A stretch of 64,000 nucleotides of DNA, taken from Tabrizicola thermarum. GTDB lineage: Bacteria; Pseudomonadota; Alphaproteobacteria; Rhodobacterales; Rhodobacteraceae. The stretch is from contig NZ_KZ984538.1 in NCBI RefSeq assembly GCF_003574395.1, positions 144,714 to 208,713 of the forward strand, written 5' to 3'. Below, piece after piece: positions 16,396 through 26,125 of the stretch (position 1 is the stretch's first letter; each line of letters starts with the position of its first letter). The notes under the pieces were generated by a model. The model did no database searches and had not been told where the DNA came from. It was given only the letters and a program-made list of their open reading frames with translations. The position numbers and the translations under genes are program-made.

Positions 16396-19297
16396 GCAGC
16401 TTCTCCCCCTCCGGGTCGTGGAACACCGGGTTCGTGACCTCGCAGATCACGTCAAGCCCGCGCAGATGATCAACCAGCCGGATCTTCTCGCCATGCCGCG
16501 CGCGCCCGTCCTTCAGGAAGGCCAGCCCCAGCCAGGCCCCGACCGTGGGCGACCAGCAGACGCTTGTCACATAGCCCTGGTCCGTCTCGCGGTGCACCTC
16601 GGTCCCCGGCACGAAGAGATGCGCCCCCGCGCTGATCGGTGCGTTGGCCTTCAGGCCCACCAGCTGTTCGCGTTCCGGCCCCCACATCCCCGGCCGCGTC
16701 GCCGCCGCCTTGCCGATGCAGTCCTTCTTCGCGCTGACCATCTTCTCCATACCGATGTCATGCGCCGTCACCCTGCCGTGAATCTCGGCATGGGTGATGA
16801 AGCCCTTCTCGATCCGCAGGACGTTCAGCGCCTCCATCCCGTAGGGCCCGCCGCCCATCGTTTCGGCCCGTGCGACCAGATCGCGGAACAGCGCCTCGCC
16901 ATAGCGGGTGGGCACCGCGATCTCATAGCCCTCCTCCCCGCTGAACGAGATGCGGAACAGCCGCCCGTCCACGCCGCCGATCCGCACAGGGGCCTCCCCC
17001 ATGAAGGGCAGCTCGACCGGGGTTTCCAGAAAGGACTGCACCAGCTCCCGCGCTTTCGGCCCCGCCACCGCGAACTGCGCCCAAGCTTCGGTGACGCTGA
17101 TGAACCGCACCTGCCAGTCGGCGCAGAAGGCCTGATGCACGAAGTCCAGATGCCGCATCACCAGCCCCGCCGCGGCGGTGGTGGTGGTCATCAGGTAATG
17201 ATCCTCGCCCAGCCGCGCCGAGGTGCCGTCATCCAGCACATGCCCGTCCTCGCGCAGCATCAGCCCATAGCGGACGCGCCCCACCGGCAGGGTGCTGAAG
17301 GTGTTGGTATAGACGAAGTCCAGGAACCGCCCCGCATCCCTGCCCTGAATGTCGATCTTCCCCAGAGTGGAGACATCGGTGACGCCCACCGCCTGCCGGA
17401 CCATCATCACCTCGCGGTCGCAAGCCTCGCGCCAGGTCGTCTCGCCGGGCTTCGGGAAATAGCTGGGCCGATACCACAGCCCCGCCTCGATCATCGGCGC
17501 GCCCCGGTCGCGGCTGGCCTGATCGCTGGTCAGGAACCTTTGCGGCGCGAACCCTTCGGCCCGGCCCCCCGCCCCCATCGCGGCAATCGACACAGGCACA
17601 TAAGGCGGCCGGAAGGTCGTGGTCCCTGTTTCCGGGATACCGCGCCCCGTCGCATCCGCCAAGACCGCCAGCGCCGCGACGTTGGAGTTCTTCCCCTGAT
17701 CCGGCGCCATCCCTTGCGTGGTGTAGCGCTTCATGTGCTCGACCGACCGGAAGCCCTCCTGCGCGGCCAGCTTCACGTCCTTCGTCGTCACGTCATTGGC
17801 GAAATCCAGCCAGGCGCGCCCCGTCCCCTCGACCGCCCACAAGGCCTTGATCCGGTAAGGCATGTCCTCCGCCTCCGGCACCGCGACGGAAACCTTCCGC
17901 CCCAGCGCCTCGACCGCCTTCAACGCCGCCGCATGGCCGGTGACCAAAGCGCCGTGCGTCGAGAACGACCCGTTCGCCGCCCCCACCGCAACCAGACCCG
18001 GCACCGCGCCCTCCATCGGGACGAAGGCCGCCAGCTCCTCGCTCCACCGGGGCCGCCCGTTCATGTGGCAGGTCAGATGCAGCGTCGGGTTCCAGCCGCC
18101 CGACATCGCCAGACAGTCGGTCTCGATCTCGATGATCTCCGACCCCTTGCGCACCTGTATCCCCGAAAGCCCCAGCCGCCCGCGCGAACCGATCACTTCG
18201 GCCCCGACATGCACCGGACAATCCTCGACCGACGAGGCATCGGGCCGCGGATCGACGATCGCCGCCACCGTCACCCCCGCCGCCATCAGGTCGCGCGCCA
18301 CGCCCCGCGCCTGATCGGTGTTGGCGAACAGGGTCACGCGCCTGCCCGGCACCACGCCATAGCGGTTGAGGTAGGTCCGCACCGCCGAGGCCATCATGAT
18401 GCCGGGCCGGTCGTTGTTTTCAAACGCCACCGGCCGCTCCAGCGCGCCACTGGCCAGCACCGCGTGCTTCGCCACGATCCGCCAGAAACATTCCCTGGGC
18501 AGGTTCGGGCGGGCAGGCTTGTGCAGCCCCACCCGCTCCAGCGCGCCATAGGTGCCGTGGTCATAGGCGCCCGTCACCGTCGTCCGCGCCATGATCCGCA
18601 CGTTGGGCAGCGCCTCCAGCTCCGCCACCACCTGCGCCACCCAGTCCCCCGCAGGCAGCCCGCCGATGGTCCCGCCGTCCGACAGAAGCCGCCCGCCCAG
18701 GGCATGGCTCTCCTCGCACAGGATCACATCCGCGCCCGCCCGGCCCGCCGTCAGCGCGGCCATCAGGCCCGCAGGCCCCGAGCCGATCACCAGCACGTCG
18801 CAGAAGGCAAAGGCCTTCTCATAAACCCCCTCGTCATGGCGGCCCGACAGGCTCCCCAACCCCGCCGCCCGGCGGATCAGCGGCTCGTAAAGCCCCTCCC
18901 AGAAGGCGCGCGGCCACATGAAGGTCTTGTAATAGAACCCCGCCGACAGGAACGGCGACAGGTAATCGTTCACCGCCAGCAGATCGAAGCGCAGGGACCC
19001 CAGCCGGTTCTGCGACTGCGTCACCAGCCCCTCGAACACCTCCTGCACCGTGGCCCGCACGTTCGGCGTCTTGTTCGACGGCCCCACGACCTCGACCAGC
19101 GCGTTCGGCTCCTCCGACCCCGCCGTCAGCACGCCCCGGGGCCGGTGATACTTGAACGACCGTCCCACCAGCCGCACATCGTTCGCCAGCAGGGCCGAGG
19201 CCAGCGTGTCCCCCTTGTAGCCCGCATAATCCCTGCCATCGAAGCGGAAGCGGACCGGCTTCGTCCGGTCGATCAGCCCCTTGCCGTCAACCCTCAT
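16388..19297 (-). CDS. soxA: Sarcosine oxidase, alpha subunit
   Basis: A 969-residue alpha subunit that oxidises sarcosine to glycine and passes the methyl carbon to tetrahydrofolate. N-terminal part: RPVRFRFDGRDYAGYKGDTLASALLANDVRLVGRSFKYHRPRG-type domain. Dinucleotide-binding motif: VLVIGSGPAGLMAALTAGRAGADVILCEE at about residues 169-197. The C-terminal half is a GcvT-like folate domain (SAKKDCIGKAAATRPGMWGP to GAWLGLAFLKDGRARHG). The length is normal. It overlaps soxD by 4 bp and soxG by 8 bp. Confidence 0.95.
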   Translation of the reverse strand: MRVDGKGLIDRTKPVRFRFDGRDYAGYKGDTLASALLANDVRLVGRSFKYHRPRGVLTAGSEEPNALVEVVGPSNKTPNVRATVQEVFEGLVTQSQNRLGSLRFDLLAVNDYLSPFLSAGFYYKTFMWPRAFWEGLYEPLIRRAAGLGSLSGRHDEGVYEKAFAFCDVLVIGSGPAGLMAALTAGRAGADVILCEESHALGGRLLSDGGTIGGLPAGDWVAQVVAELEALPNVRIMARTTVTGAYDHGTYGALERVGLHKPARPNLPRECFWRIVAKHAVLASGALERPVAFENNDRPGIMMASAVRTYLNRYGVVPGRRVTLFANTDQARGVARDLMAAGVTVAAIVDPRPDASSVEDCPVHVGAEVIGSRGRLGLSGIQVRKGSEIIEIETDCLAMSGGWNPTLHLTCHMNGRPRWSEELAAFVPMEGAVPGLVAVGAANGSFSTHGALVTGHAAALKAVEALGRKVSVAVPEAEDMPYRIKALWAVEGTGRAWLDFANDVTTKDVKLAAQEGFRSVEHMKRYTTQGMAPDQGKNSNVAALAVLADATGRGIPETGTTTFRPPYVPVSIAAMGAGGRAEGFAPQRFLTSDQASRDRGAPMIEAGLWYRPSYFPKPGETTWREACDREVMMVRQAVGVTDVSTLGKIDIQGRDAGRFLDFVYTNTFSTLPVGRVRYGLMLREDGHVLDDGTSARLGEDHYLMTTTTAAAGLVMRHLDFVHQAFCADWQVRFISVTEAWAQFAVAGPKARELVQSFLETPVELPFMGEAPVRIGGVDGRLFRISFSGEEGYEIAVPTRYGEALFRDLVARAETMGGGPYGMEALNVLRIEKGFITHAEIHGRVTAHDIGMEKMVSAKKDCIGKAAATRPGMWGPEREQLVGLKANAPISAGAHLFVPGTEVHRETDQGYVTSVCWSPTVGAWLGLAFLKDGRARHGEKIRLVDHLRGLDVICEVTNPVFHDPEGEKLRA

Positions 19298-19557
19298 TTC
19301 GCCCTCTCCGCCACCAGCTCGACGCCGGAGATCTCATGCGTCACCGTGTTCCGCGTGACCACCAGCCACTGCGCACAGCCCGCCTCGTGATACCAGAGGT
19401 CCCGCACCACCCCCGCCACATTGTCCCGCAGGTGCAGATAGCTGTCCCACTCCGCCAGGGACGCGCCCTCGCCGGGCCGGTGCAGATAATCCTCCGCCCC
19501 GTAATAGTAGAACTCCCGCCGGTCCCGCTCACCGCACAAGGGACATGTCAGCCGCAT
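19294..19557 (-). CDS. soxD: Sarcosine oxidase, delta subunit
   Basis: An 87-residue zinc-binding delta subunit. It starts LTCPLCGERDRREFYYYGAEDYLHRP, with a CPxCG pair at about residues 5 and 8; the remaining zinc ligands are a His and the Cys in YHEAGCAQW. It is small but typical in size. Its TGA overlaps the soxA ATG (4 bp). It is separated from soxB by 172 bp of repeats, unlike the usual tight spacing. Confidence 0.93.
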   Translation of the reverse strand: MRLTCPLCGERDRREFYYYGAEDYLHRPGEGASLAEWDSYLHLRDNVAGVVRDLWYHEAGCAQWLVVTRNTVTHEISGVELVAERAK

Positions 19558-19579
19558 GATCCGGCCCCCGCTTTCATCT

Positions 19580-19611
19580 GTCCGAAAATATCCCCGCCGG
19601 AGGCATCCGAC
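19580..19611 (+). repeat. Dispersed repeat, copy B
   Basis: GTCCGAAAATATCCCCGCC followed by GGAGGCATCCGAC, a diverged copy of the repeat at 14348. It lies in the soxB-soxD gap inside an operon. Confidence 0.5.
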
Positions 19612-19661
19612 AGCGCGGCCGGGCGCAGCGCCACAACTGGCGCACGCCGCAGATGCCAGGC

Positions 19662-19700
19662 GCCTCCCCTCCCCCGCGTGGGGAGGGGATGGGGGTGGGG
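19662..19700 (+). repeat. C-rich/G-rich hairpin repeat, copy 1
   Basis: CCTCCCCTCCCCC then GTGGGGAGGGGATGGGGGTG. The CCCCTCCCC and GGGGAGGGG arms can pair. Nearly the same unit occurs at 28804-28842. In the soxB-soxD transcript this structure could reduce expression of the downstream genes. Confidence 0.55.
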
Positions 19701-19729
19701 GGCTGTCGTCAGATCACCCATCCCGCCCC

Positions 19730-20980
19730 TCAATGCAGATTGTGCTGCGACCCGGTGCCTTCTTCGTCCAGAAGATGCCCCGTCGCAAAGCGGTCCAGCC
19801 GGAACTTCCGCGCCACCTCGTGCGGCTCTCCGGTCGCCATCAGATGCGCCATGCACCAGCCCGAGGCCGGCACCGCCTTGAACCCGCCGTAGTTCCAGCC
19901 GCAGTCGATGAAGAGCCCCTCGACATGCGTCCTGTCGATGATGGGCGACCCGTCCGGCGTCATGTCCATGATGCCCCCCCAGGACCGCAGGACCTTCGCC
20001 CGCCCGATCATCGGCATCAGGGTCATGCCCGCCTCCATCACATGCTCGACCATCGGCAGGTTCCCCCGCGCGGCGTAGGAGGCGTAGAAATCCAGGTCCC
20101 CGCCGAACACCAGGCCACCCTTGTCCGACTGGCTGATATAGAAGTGCCCCATCCCGAAACTGACCACATGGTTGATGACCGGCTTCAGCCCCTCGGTCAC
20201 GAAGGCCTGCAACACATGGCTTTCGATCGGCAAGCGCATCCCCGCCATCGCCGCGACCTGGCTCGACCGCCCCGCCACCACGATCCCGACGCGTCGAGCC
20301 CGGATCGCCCCGCGCGTGGTCTGCACGCCCACGACCTTGCCGCCCTGGATGTCGATCCCCGTGACCTCGCAGTTCTGGATCAGGTCCACCCCGCGCCGGT
20401 CCGCCCCCCGCGCATAGCCCCAGGCCACCGCATCATGCCGCGCCGTCCCGCCGCGCGGATGCAGCAAGCCGCCATAGATCGGGAACCGCGTGTTGTCGAA
20501 GTCGAGATAGGGCAGATGCTCCCGCACGCCGTCCCGGTCCAGAAGGATCGCGTCATCCCCCTGATTTATCATCGCATTGCCGCGCCGCACGAAGGCATCG
20601 CGCTGCCCGTCCGAATGAAACAGGTTGATGAGGCCGCGCTGCGAATGCATCACGTTGTAGTTCAGCTCGGCTTCCAGCCCCTCCCACAGCTTCAGGGAAT
20701 GACTGTAGAACTCGCTGTTGCCCGGCAGAAAGTAGTTGGCCCGCACGATGGTCGTGTTCCGCCCGACGTTCCCGCCGCCGAGATAGCCCTTCTCCAGCAC
20801 CGCGACATTGGTGATCCCGTGGTTCTTCGCCAGGTAATAGGCCGTCGAAAGCCCGTGCCCGCCGCCGCCGATGATGATGACGTCATACTCCGCCTTCGGC
20901 GCCGGATCGCGCCAGGCGGGTGTCCAGCCCCTGTTGCCGAACAGCCCCTCGGTGATGACCTTCAGGCCGGAATAGCGCAT
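19730..20980 (-). CDS. soxB: Sarcosine oxidase, beta subunit
   Basis: A 416-residue flavoprotein subunit carrying the sarcosine dehydrogenation site. The FAD-binding motif is DVIIIGGGGHGLSTAYYLAKNHGITNVAVLEKGY at about residues 29-62, followed by GGGNVGRNTTIVRANYF, where the covalent-FMN region of this family lies. The C-terminal part (DRTHVEGLFIDCGWNYGGFKAVPASGW) is well conserved. The start at 20980 follows AGGAGGCTTTACCG. It is the first gene of the sox operon. A TGCGACA/TGTCGCA dyad lies 80 bp upstream. Confidence 0.95.
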   Translation of the reverse strand: MRYSGLKVITEGLFGNRGWTPAWRDPAPKAEYDVIIIGGGGHGLSTAYYLAKNHGITNVAVLEKGYLGGGNVGRNTTIVRANYFLPGNSEFYSHSLKLWEGLEAELNYNVMHSQRGLINLFHSDGQRDAFVRRGNAMINQGDDAILLDRDGVREHLPYLDFDNTRFPIYGGLLHPRGGTARHDAVAWGYARGADRRGVDLIQNCEVTGIDIQGGKVVGVQTTRGAIRARRVGIVVAGRSSQVAAMAGMRLPIESHVLQAFVTEGLKPVINHVVSFGMGHFYISQSDKGGLVFGGDLDFYASYAARGNLPMVEHVMEAGMTLMPMIGRAKVLRSWGGIMDMTPDGSPIIDRTHVEGLFIDCGWNYGGFKAVPASGWCMAHLMATGEPHEVARKFRLDRFATGHLLDEEGTGSQHNLH

Positions 20981-21059
20981 CGGTAAAGCCTCCTGTCCCG
21001 CGCATCAAACCGGGACAGGACAGGTTATTCAAGAGACGACGCGCAATTCCTGCTCTGAC

Positions 21060-21078
21060 TGCGACAATGGGTGTCGCA
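21060..21078. promoter_or_regulatory. Inverted repeat upstream of soxB
   Basis: TGCGACA-ATGGG-TGTCGCA, perfect 7-bp arms with a 5-bp centre, in the gap between soxB and the glutamate dehydrogenase gene. A similar GCGAC...GTCGC dyad precedes the MttB-family gene (55460-55479), so a shared regulator of methylated-amine use is possible. Confidence 0.5.
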
Positions 21079-21093
21079 AGCAAGGCAGTCGGG

Positions 21094-22527
21094 TCACAAC
21101 CCCTTCGACCGATAGGTCGCCGCCACCCGTCCGATGGAAACGATATAGGCTGCCACCCGCAGGTCCTCGACATCCTGACGGCTGTGCCAGACCTCGCGCA
21201 TCGCCTGGTAGGCCGTGCGCATCGTGTCGTCCAACCCCGACCGCACCAGCGCCAGCTCGTCCGAGCCGGTGAGGAACTTCTCCTTGAAATCCGCCGCCAG
21301 CGTCCAGCCGAGGCCCTTGTCCGCCGACAGCCGCTCCAGCTCCTCGACCAGAAGACGGCTCCGCGCCTCCTCGGCCCGACGCTGCATCCGGCCGAAGCGG
21401 ATATGGGACAGGTTCTTGACCCATTCGAAGTAGGAAACCGTCACCCCCCCGGCATTGGCATACATGTCCGGGATGATGACGCAGCCCTTGCGGCGCAGGA
21501 TCTCGTCCGCGCCAAAGGTGATCGGGCCGTTCGCCGCCTCGATGATGAGGGGCGCCTTGATCCGTTCGGCATTGGACAGGTTGATGACCCCCTCCATCGC
21601 CGCCGGGATCAGGATGTCGCAGGGCTCTTCCAGCACCGCGGCGCCGTCGGGCACATGGGTCGCGTTGGGATAGTCGGCCAGCAGCCCGCCATGGCGGTTC
21701 ATCCACTGGCGGATGTCCTCGATGTTCAGACCCTTGTCGTCCAGCAGCGCCCCGTCGCGCTCGATCACCGCGATGACCCTGGCGCCGTCCTCCTCGGACA
21801 GGAACTTGGCCGCATGATAGCCCACGTTGCCTAGGCCCTGCACGATCACCCGCTTGCCCTCGATGCCGCCGGTCAGCCCGGCCTTGGCGATATCCTCCTT
21901 GTGCCGGAAGAACTCGCGCAGGGCATACTGAACCCCACGCCCCGTCGCCTCGACCCGACCCTGTATCCCCCCGGCATGCGGAGGTTTCCCCGTCACGCAG
22001 GCCTTGGCGTTGATGTCGGTCGTGTTCATCCGCGCATACTGGTCGGCGATCCATGCCATCTCGCGTTCGCCCGTGCCCATGTCGGGGGCGGGGACGTTCT
22101 GCGCGGGATGGATCAGGTCGCGCTTGATCAGCTCATAGGCAAAGCGGCGGGTGATCTGTTCCAGCTCGTGTTCATCCCATTGGCGGGGGTCGATGCACAA
22201 CCCGCCTTTCGAGCCCCCGAACGGCGTCTCGACCAGGGCGCATTTGTAGGTCATCAGCGCGGCCAGCGCCTCGACCTCGTCCTGATGCACCGACAGAGCA
22301 TAGCGGATGCCACCCTTCACCGGCTCCATGTGTTCGGAATGGACGGACCGATAGCCGGTGAAGGTCTCGATCTTGCCGCGCAGCCGAACCCCGAACCGGA
22401 CGGTATAGGTCGAGTTGCAGACCCGGATCTTCTGTTCCAGGCCCGGGCTCAGGTCCATCAGCTTTGCCGCCCGGTTGAACATCAGATCCACGGATTCGCG
22501 GAAACTCGGCTCTTTTGTCTGTTGCAT
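21094..22527 (-). CDS. gdhA: Glutamate dehydrogenase
   Basis: A 477-residue Glu/Leu/Phe/Val dehydrogenase that interconverts glutamate with 2-oxoglutarate and ammonia. The substrate site with the catalytic lysine is VETPFGGSKGGLCIDP (about residues 100-115), and PAPDMGTGEREMAWIADQYA is the catalytic-aspartate block. The nucleotide fold is KRVIVQGLGNVGYHAAKFL (about 222-240). The acidic end of the second strand (VIAVIERDGAL) suggests NAD preference, which is inference. The start at 22527 is preceded by AGGGAGGACAGG. It may help recycle the nitrogen of amine catabolism next to soxBDAG. Confidence 0.92.
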   Translation of the reverse strand: MQQTKEPSFRESVDLMFNRAAKLMDLSPGLEQKIRVCNSTYTVRFGVRLRGKIETFTGYRSVHSEHMEPVKGGIRYALSVHQDEVEALAALMTYKCALVETPFGGSKGGLCIDPRQWDEHELEQITRRFAYELIKRDLIHPAQNVPAPDMGTGEREMAWIADQYARMNTTDINAKACVTGKPPHAGGIQGRVEATGRGVQYALREFFRHKEDIAKAGLTGGIEGKRVIVQGLGNVGYHAAKFLSEEDGARVIAVIERDGALLDDKGLNIEDIRQWMNRHGGLLADYPNATHVPDGAAVLEEPCDILIPAAMEGVINLSNAERIKAPLIIEAANGPITFGADEILRRKGCVIIPDMYANAGGVTVSYFEWVKNLSHIRFGRMQRRAEEARSRLLVEELERLSADKGLGWTLAADFKEKFLTGSDELALVRSGLDDTMRTAYQAMREVWHSRQDVEDLRVAAYIVSIGRVAATYRSKGL

Positions 22528-22677
22528 CCTGTCCTCCCTGACTGCCCGCACGCCCGCGGGCGGCGCGGTCCGCAGGCTACGTCCCGGAACGGGTTCTGAG
22601 AACCCCGAAACCGCGCCAGGCCCGCGCGGAATGCAGGTCAGCCGCCGACGGAGCGCAGCGAATCGGAGGCTCGCCAG

Positions 22678-22701
22678 ATTCTTACCGATTGGTGAACGCC
22701 C
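22678..22701 (+). repeat. Dispersed intergenic repeat, copy 5 (partial)
   Basis: ATTCTTACCGATTGGTGAAC then GCCC matches the left block (TTACCG...TGAACGCCC) of the copies at 28856 and 57101. The remaining blocks are absent. It is in the divergent gap between gdhA and the tadG-like gene. Confidence 0.4.
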
Positions 22702-22813
22702 GGGGAATATTTTCGCCGGGCCGAATGAACACCCCGGATACCCTTGGATTGTTTCCAGAATGTGGCATTAACGCCCCATTGAAGAAGAGTTTGCCATACT
22801 TCTGCCGGAAGTT

Positions 22814-24898
22814 ATGCCTAACTGTTCCGTGGGGACCCGTCGCTTTTGGCGGGCTGCTGTCAGTATGGGTCGAGACATGTTTGAACAAGCTGCCAAGCGT
22901 CCGGTTTCTGTGCGCCTCTTTCAGAAGGTTCGGAACTTCCGTTCGGACGAACAGGGCGCCATTGCCATCTTCGTGCTGATGATCTTCGTGATGATGCTGC
23001 TGGTCGGCGGCATCGCGGTCGATGTCATGCGCTCCGAGATGCGCCGCGTGACCTATCAGCAGACCTTCGACCGCGCCGTGCTCGCGGCCTCGAACATCGC
23101 GCTGCCGCCGTCGCAGACGCCGGTCTCGGTCGGGCAAAGCTGGTACGCCAGCGCGGGTCTCGACGACCAGGATTTCATGGTCGATTTCTCCACCCCCACC
23201 ATTACCGGGGAATCGACCTCCAGCTCGCGCAAGGCGCAGATGACCGGCAAGGTCCGGTCCTACAATCATTTCATGACGATGCTGGACATCCCCTATTTCG
23301 ACATTCCGGTGAACTCTGCCGCCCAGCAGGGCGTGTCCAAGATCGAGGTGATCCTCACGCTCGACATCACCGGGTCGATGTCCGGAACCTCGGGCAGCAC
23401 CACCAAGATCGCCGCCCTGCGCACGGCTGCAACGAACTTCCTGACGATCCTGAAATACAACAAGGACAGCGCGGGCAACTACACGATCCCGAAAGACCCG
23501 AACAACCTGATCTCGATCGGCATGGTGCCCTATGCCTCGAACGTGAACATTCCGGTCGCGCTGCGCAACCAGTTCACCGTATCGCATCTGTCGTCTTGGG
23601 ACGGTGTCGCGAATGCCGGGGTTCCAGGGCACAACTGCCTTGAATTCGATCCCTCGACCGGTGTCTTCGCGCAGACGGCGCTGTCGCGCACCACGCCGAT
23701 CCCGATGGCGGCCGTTGCCATGACCGCCCCCGGCGCCCCCAGCGTGGGAACCATCACCCTGCCCGGCGCCAGCAACACCAACGGGGCCAATGGCGGCCTG
23801 GTCAACCTCGGCTACAGCGGCCCGACGGCGACGACCTACAACTCCAGCTCGCTGATGTGCAACAACGGCGACAACCCCAGCACCGGCGCGAACGAAGCCG
23901 ACTCGAACCTCGTCGTGCTGCCCACGACCGACATCAACAACCTCAAGAGCCGGATCGCGCAACTGAACCCGAAAGGCAACACCGCGATCGCCGTCGGGAT
24001 GCGCTGGGCCACGGCGCTGATCGACGAAACCGCGCGGCCGATCTATTCGGCGCTGATCAGCGACCCCGCGATGGCGGGCCGCCCGGCCAACAACAGCGAC
24101 AACGAGACGCGCAAGATCATCGTGCTGATGACGGACGGCACCCATGTGCGCAGCCGCCGCATCAAGGACGAATACAAGTCCGGCCCCTCGCCGATCTGGC
24201 GCGGCGCCGACGGGCGTTTCGCCATCGAGTTCAATGACAGCGGCGTCGGCCTGACCGGTGGCACCCGCCCGGGCATCAACCCGACCGGATCGGGTGGCCA
24301 GCCGGTCAACTCCTGTTCCGGCTGGTCGCTGGCCGACACCGTGGTCAACGGCAACGTCGTCAAGCGGAATTTCTTCGTCCCGCACCTCAAGGCATCTGCG
24401 GTGAAGCGCAAGGTCGGCGCCACCGAGACCGAGGGCAACGGCACCGGCACCAGCGTCACCGGCGGCTGCGACCCGCGCGCCTGGATTGCCCCTACGAATG
24501 GCGCCCCCGTCTGGTCGGGCAGCGGCGCGGTCCGCCGCCTCGACTGGTCGGAAGTCTGGCGCTACGCCTCGGTCGACTGGGTGATCGAACAGCTGTTCAT
24601 GCGCTCGAACGTCTCCACCGCGACGAACTACAACACCATTCATGCCGCGATGGTGGACTGGTATCTTACGAACGAAGCCAACATGGACAACCTGCTGAAC
24701 ACCAACTGCACCGCGGCCAAGCAGGCCGGGATTGAGGTGTTCGGCATCGTTCTTGGCGACGACGTGACGCCGGGTCCGATCCAGAACTGCTCTTCGCCGG
24801 GGACGGGTTATTTCTACTGGGTGAAGAACGCCGACGACCTCAACGCCGCCTTCGAACAGATCGCCGTCCTGATCTCGGAACTGAGGCTTACGCAATGA
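22814..24898 (+). CDS. TadG-like pilus assembly protein with VWA-type domain
   Basis: A protein of up to 694 residues. A cytoplasmic N-tail ends in RNFRSDEQGAIAIF, then one membrane helix (VLMIFVMMLLVGGIAVDVM) and a large periplasmic part. This is the TadE/G N-terminal layout of Flp/Tad pilus accessory proteins. The periplasmic region contains a von Willebrand-type metal site: DITGSMSG near residue 193 and MTDGTHV further on. Several cysteines (NCLEF, LMCNN, NSCSG, GGCDP, NTNCT, QNCSS) probably form disulfides. The start is uncertain: ATGs at 22814, 22865 and 22880 are all in frame and none has a clear ribosome-binding site. It overlaps the next gene by 4 bp. Confidence 0.83.
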   Translation: MPNCSVGTRRFWRAAVSMGRDMFEQAAKRPVSVRLFQKVRNFRSDEQGAIAIFVLMIFVMMLLVGGIAVDVMRSEMRRVTYQQTFDRAVLAASNIALPPSQTPVSVGQSWYASAGLDDQDFMVDFSTPTITGESTSSSRKAQMTGKVRSYNHFMTMLDIPYFDIPVNSAAQQGVSKIEVILTLDITGSMSGTSGSTTKIAALRTAATNFLTILKYNKDSAGNYTIPKDPNNLISIGMVPYASNVNIPVALRNQFTVSHLSSWDGVANAGVPGHNCLEFDPSTGVFAQTALSRTTPIPMAAVAMTAPGAPSVGTITLPGASNTNGANGGLVNLGYSGPTATTYNSSSLMCNNGDNPSTGANEADSNLVVLPTTDINNLKSRIAQLNPKGNTAIAVGMRWATALIDETARPIYSALISDPAMAGRPANNSDNETRKIIVLMTDGTHVRSRRIKDEYKSGPSPIWRGADGRFAIEFNDSGVGLTGGTRPGINPTGSGGQPVNSCSGWSLADTVVNGNVVKRNFFVPHLKASAVKRKVGATETEGNGTGTSVTGGCDPRAWIAPTNGAPVWSGSGAVRRLDWSEVWRYASVDWVIEQLFMRSNVSTATNYNTIHAAMVDWYLTNEANMDNLLNTNCTAAKQAGIEVFGIVLGDDVTPGPIQNCSSPGTGYFYWVKNADDLNAAFEQIAVLISELRLTQ

Positions 24899-25437
24899 CG
24901 GCACTGCGTCGCTATCTTCAGGACGAAGGCGGGACGGCGACGATCGAGTTTCTGTTCGTCTTCCCGATCATCTTCCTGGTCTTCACGGCCTCTTTCGAAA
25001 GCAGCATGTACATGGCGCGCTACATCATGTTCGACCGCGCGGTCGATCTTGTGGTGCGCCAGCTGCGACTGGGCAATTTCCCAAGCGTGACGCATCAGCA
25101 GCTGAAGCAGAGCATCTGCGAATCAGGGATGATGGGCGAATCGATCGCCGCCTGCACCAACCGGATGCGGATCTGGATGCAGCCGGTGAACACCGCCGAT
25201 TTCACCATGGCCGCGCCGCCGGTGCCCTGCGTGGACAAGGCCGACGAGATCAACGTCGGCGAGCCACCAGCCAACGAGTTTGCGATCGGAACCGACAACG
25301 ACATCATGCTGATGCGGATCTGCATGAAGGAATGGCCGATGTTCCCGACCTCGGGGATCAGTGTGAAGATGCCGACCCAACCGGACGGATCGGTCGCGAT
25401 GATCGTGACCACCGTCTTCGTGAACGAGCCGGGGTGA
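24895..25437 (+). CDS. TadE-like pseudopilin
   Basis: A 180-residue TadE-family protein. The short basic N-terminus is followed by EGGTATIEFLFVFPIIFLVFTASFESSMYMAR, a type IV pilin-like stretch whose Glu is at position 5 of the processed helix in TadE proteins. The rest is periplasmic with four cysteines (SICES, AACTN, VPCVD, RICMK). It is coupled to the tadG-like gene through an ATGA overlap and followed after 7 bp by the third gene. It is probably processed by TadV and needed for Flp pilus assembly; no prepilin peptidase or ATPase gene is in this window. Confidence 0.83.
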   Translation: MTALRRYLQDEGGTATIEFLFVFPIIFLVFTASFESSMYMARYIMFDRAVDLVVRQLRLGNFPSVTHQQLKQSICESGMMGESIAACTNRMRIWMQPVNTADFTMAAPPVPCVDKADEINVGEPPANEFAIGTDNDIMLMRICMKEWPMFPTSGISVKMPTQPDGSVAMIVTTVFVNEPG

Positions 25438-25444
25438 CCGTCAG

Positions 25445-26056
25445 ATGCGCAACCTGAAACAGCGTTTCGCCACCTTCCTGCGCGACGAGGACGGCCTGGT
25501 TCTGGCCGAGGGCCTGCTCATGCTGCCGCTGGTGATCTGGGCGCTGGTGGCGATGTTCATCTACTGGGACGTGTTCCGCACGATCAACATCACGCAAAAG
25601 GCGGCCTATGGCGTGGCGGACGTCCTGTCCCGGCAAAAGGACGACATTCCGCTCACCTTTGCCAACGGGTTGCAGAAGATCCTGGATTTCCTGACCCCCG
25701 GCGGCCATCCGGTGAACATGCGGATCACCAGCCTGGAATGCGTGGCCCCCACCGGCCCGGGCTGCACGACGACGAACGGCAGCTACAAGTTGCTGTTCTC
25801 CTTCTCGCCGGAAGGAAAGGTCGCTGCTCTGACCCAGCCCGACATCCAGGTCTGGCGGACAAAGGGCAAGGTTCCGGTGCTGAACCACGGCGAAAGCGTT
25901 TTCATCGTCGAGACCGAAGTGAACTTCAAGGCCCAGCTCCAGACCGCGATTGCCGGCTTCATGGTCGGGGTCGAGGATGCGAAATACGGCCAGTTCATCG
26001 TGACCAAGCCGCGTCACCGTCGGCTCTGCCTGCAGGGCACCACCACCTGCACCTGA
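25445..26056 (+). CDS. TadE/TadF-like pilus accessory protein
   Basis: A 203-residue protein with the Tad pseudopilin layout: RFATFLRDEDGLVLAEGLLMLPLVIWALVAMFIYWDVF at the N-terminus (basic tail, acidic residue, hydrophobic helix) and a periplasmic beta-rich remainder with cysteines at SLECV, GPGCTT, RLCLQ and TTTCT. It lies 7 bp after the TadE gene, so the three form one operon. The helix lacks the strict TadE glutamate spacing, so TadF is as likely a name. Confidence 0.75.
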   Translation: MRNLKQRFATFLRDEDGLVLAEGLLMLPLVIWALVAMFIYWDVFRTINITQKAAYGVADVLSRQKDDIPLTFANGLQKILDFLTPGGHPVNMRITSLECVAPTGPGCTTTNGSYKLLFSFSPEGKVAALTQPDIQVWRTKGKVPVLNHGESVFIVETEVNFKAQLQTAIAGFMVGVEDAKYGQFIVTKPRHRRLCLQGTTTCT

Positions 26057-26125
26057 CCGGGCTCGCCGGGCGCTTTCCCCCGCCGCGATGTCCGTATACT
26101 GTCGCGGCGGTCCAGCGGGGGTGCC

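Noticed and set aside
16262-19390. 1042-codon open frame opposite soxA
   Set aside because: Antisense shadow of soxA with Arg/Pro/His-rich composition and no domain.
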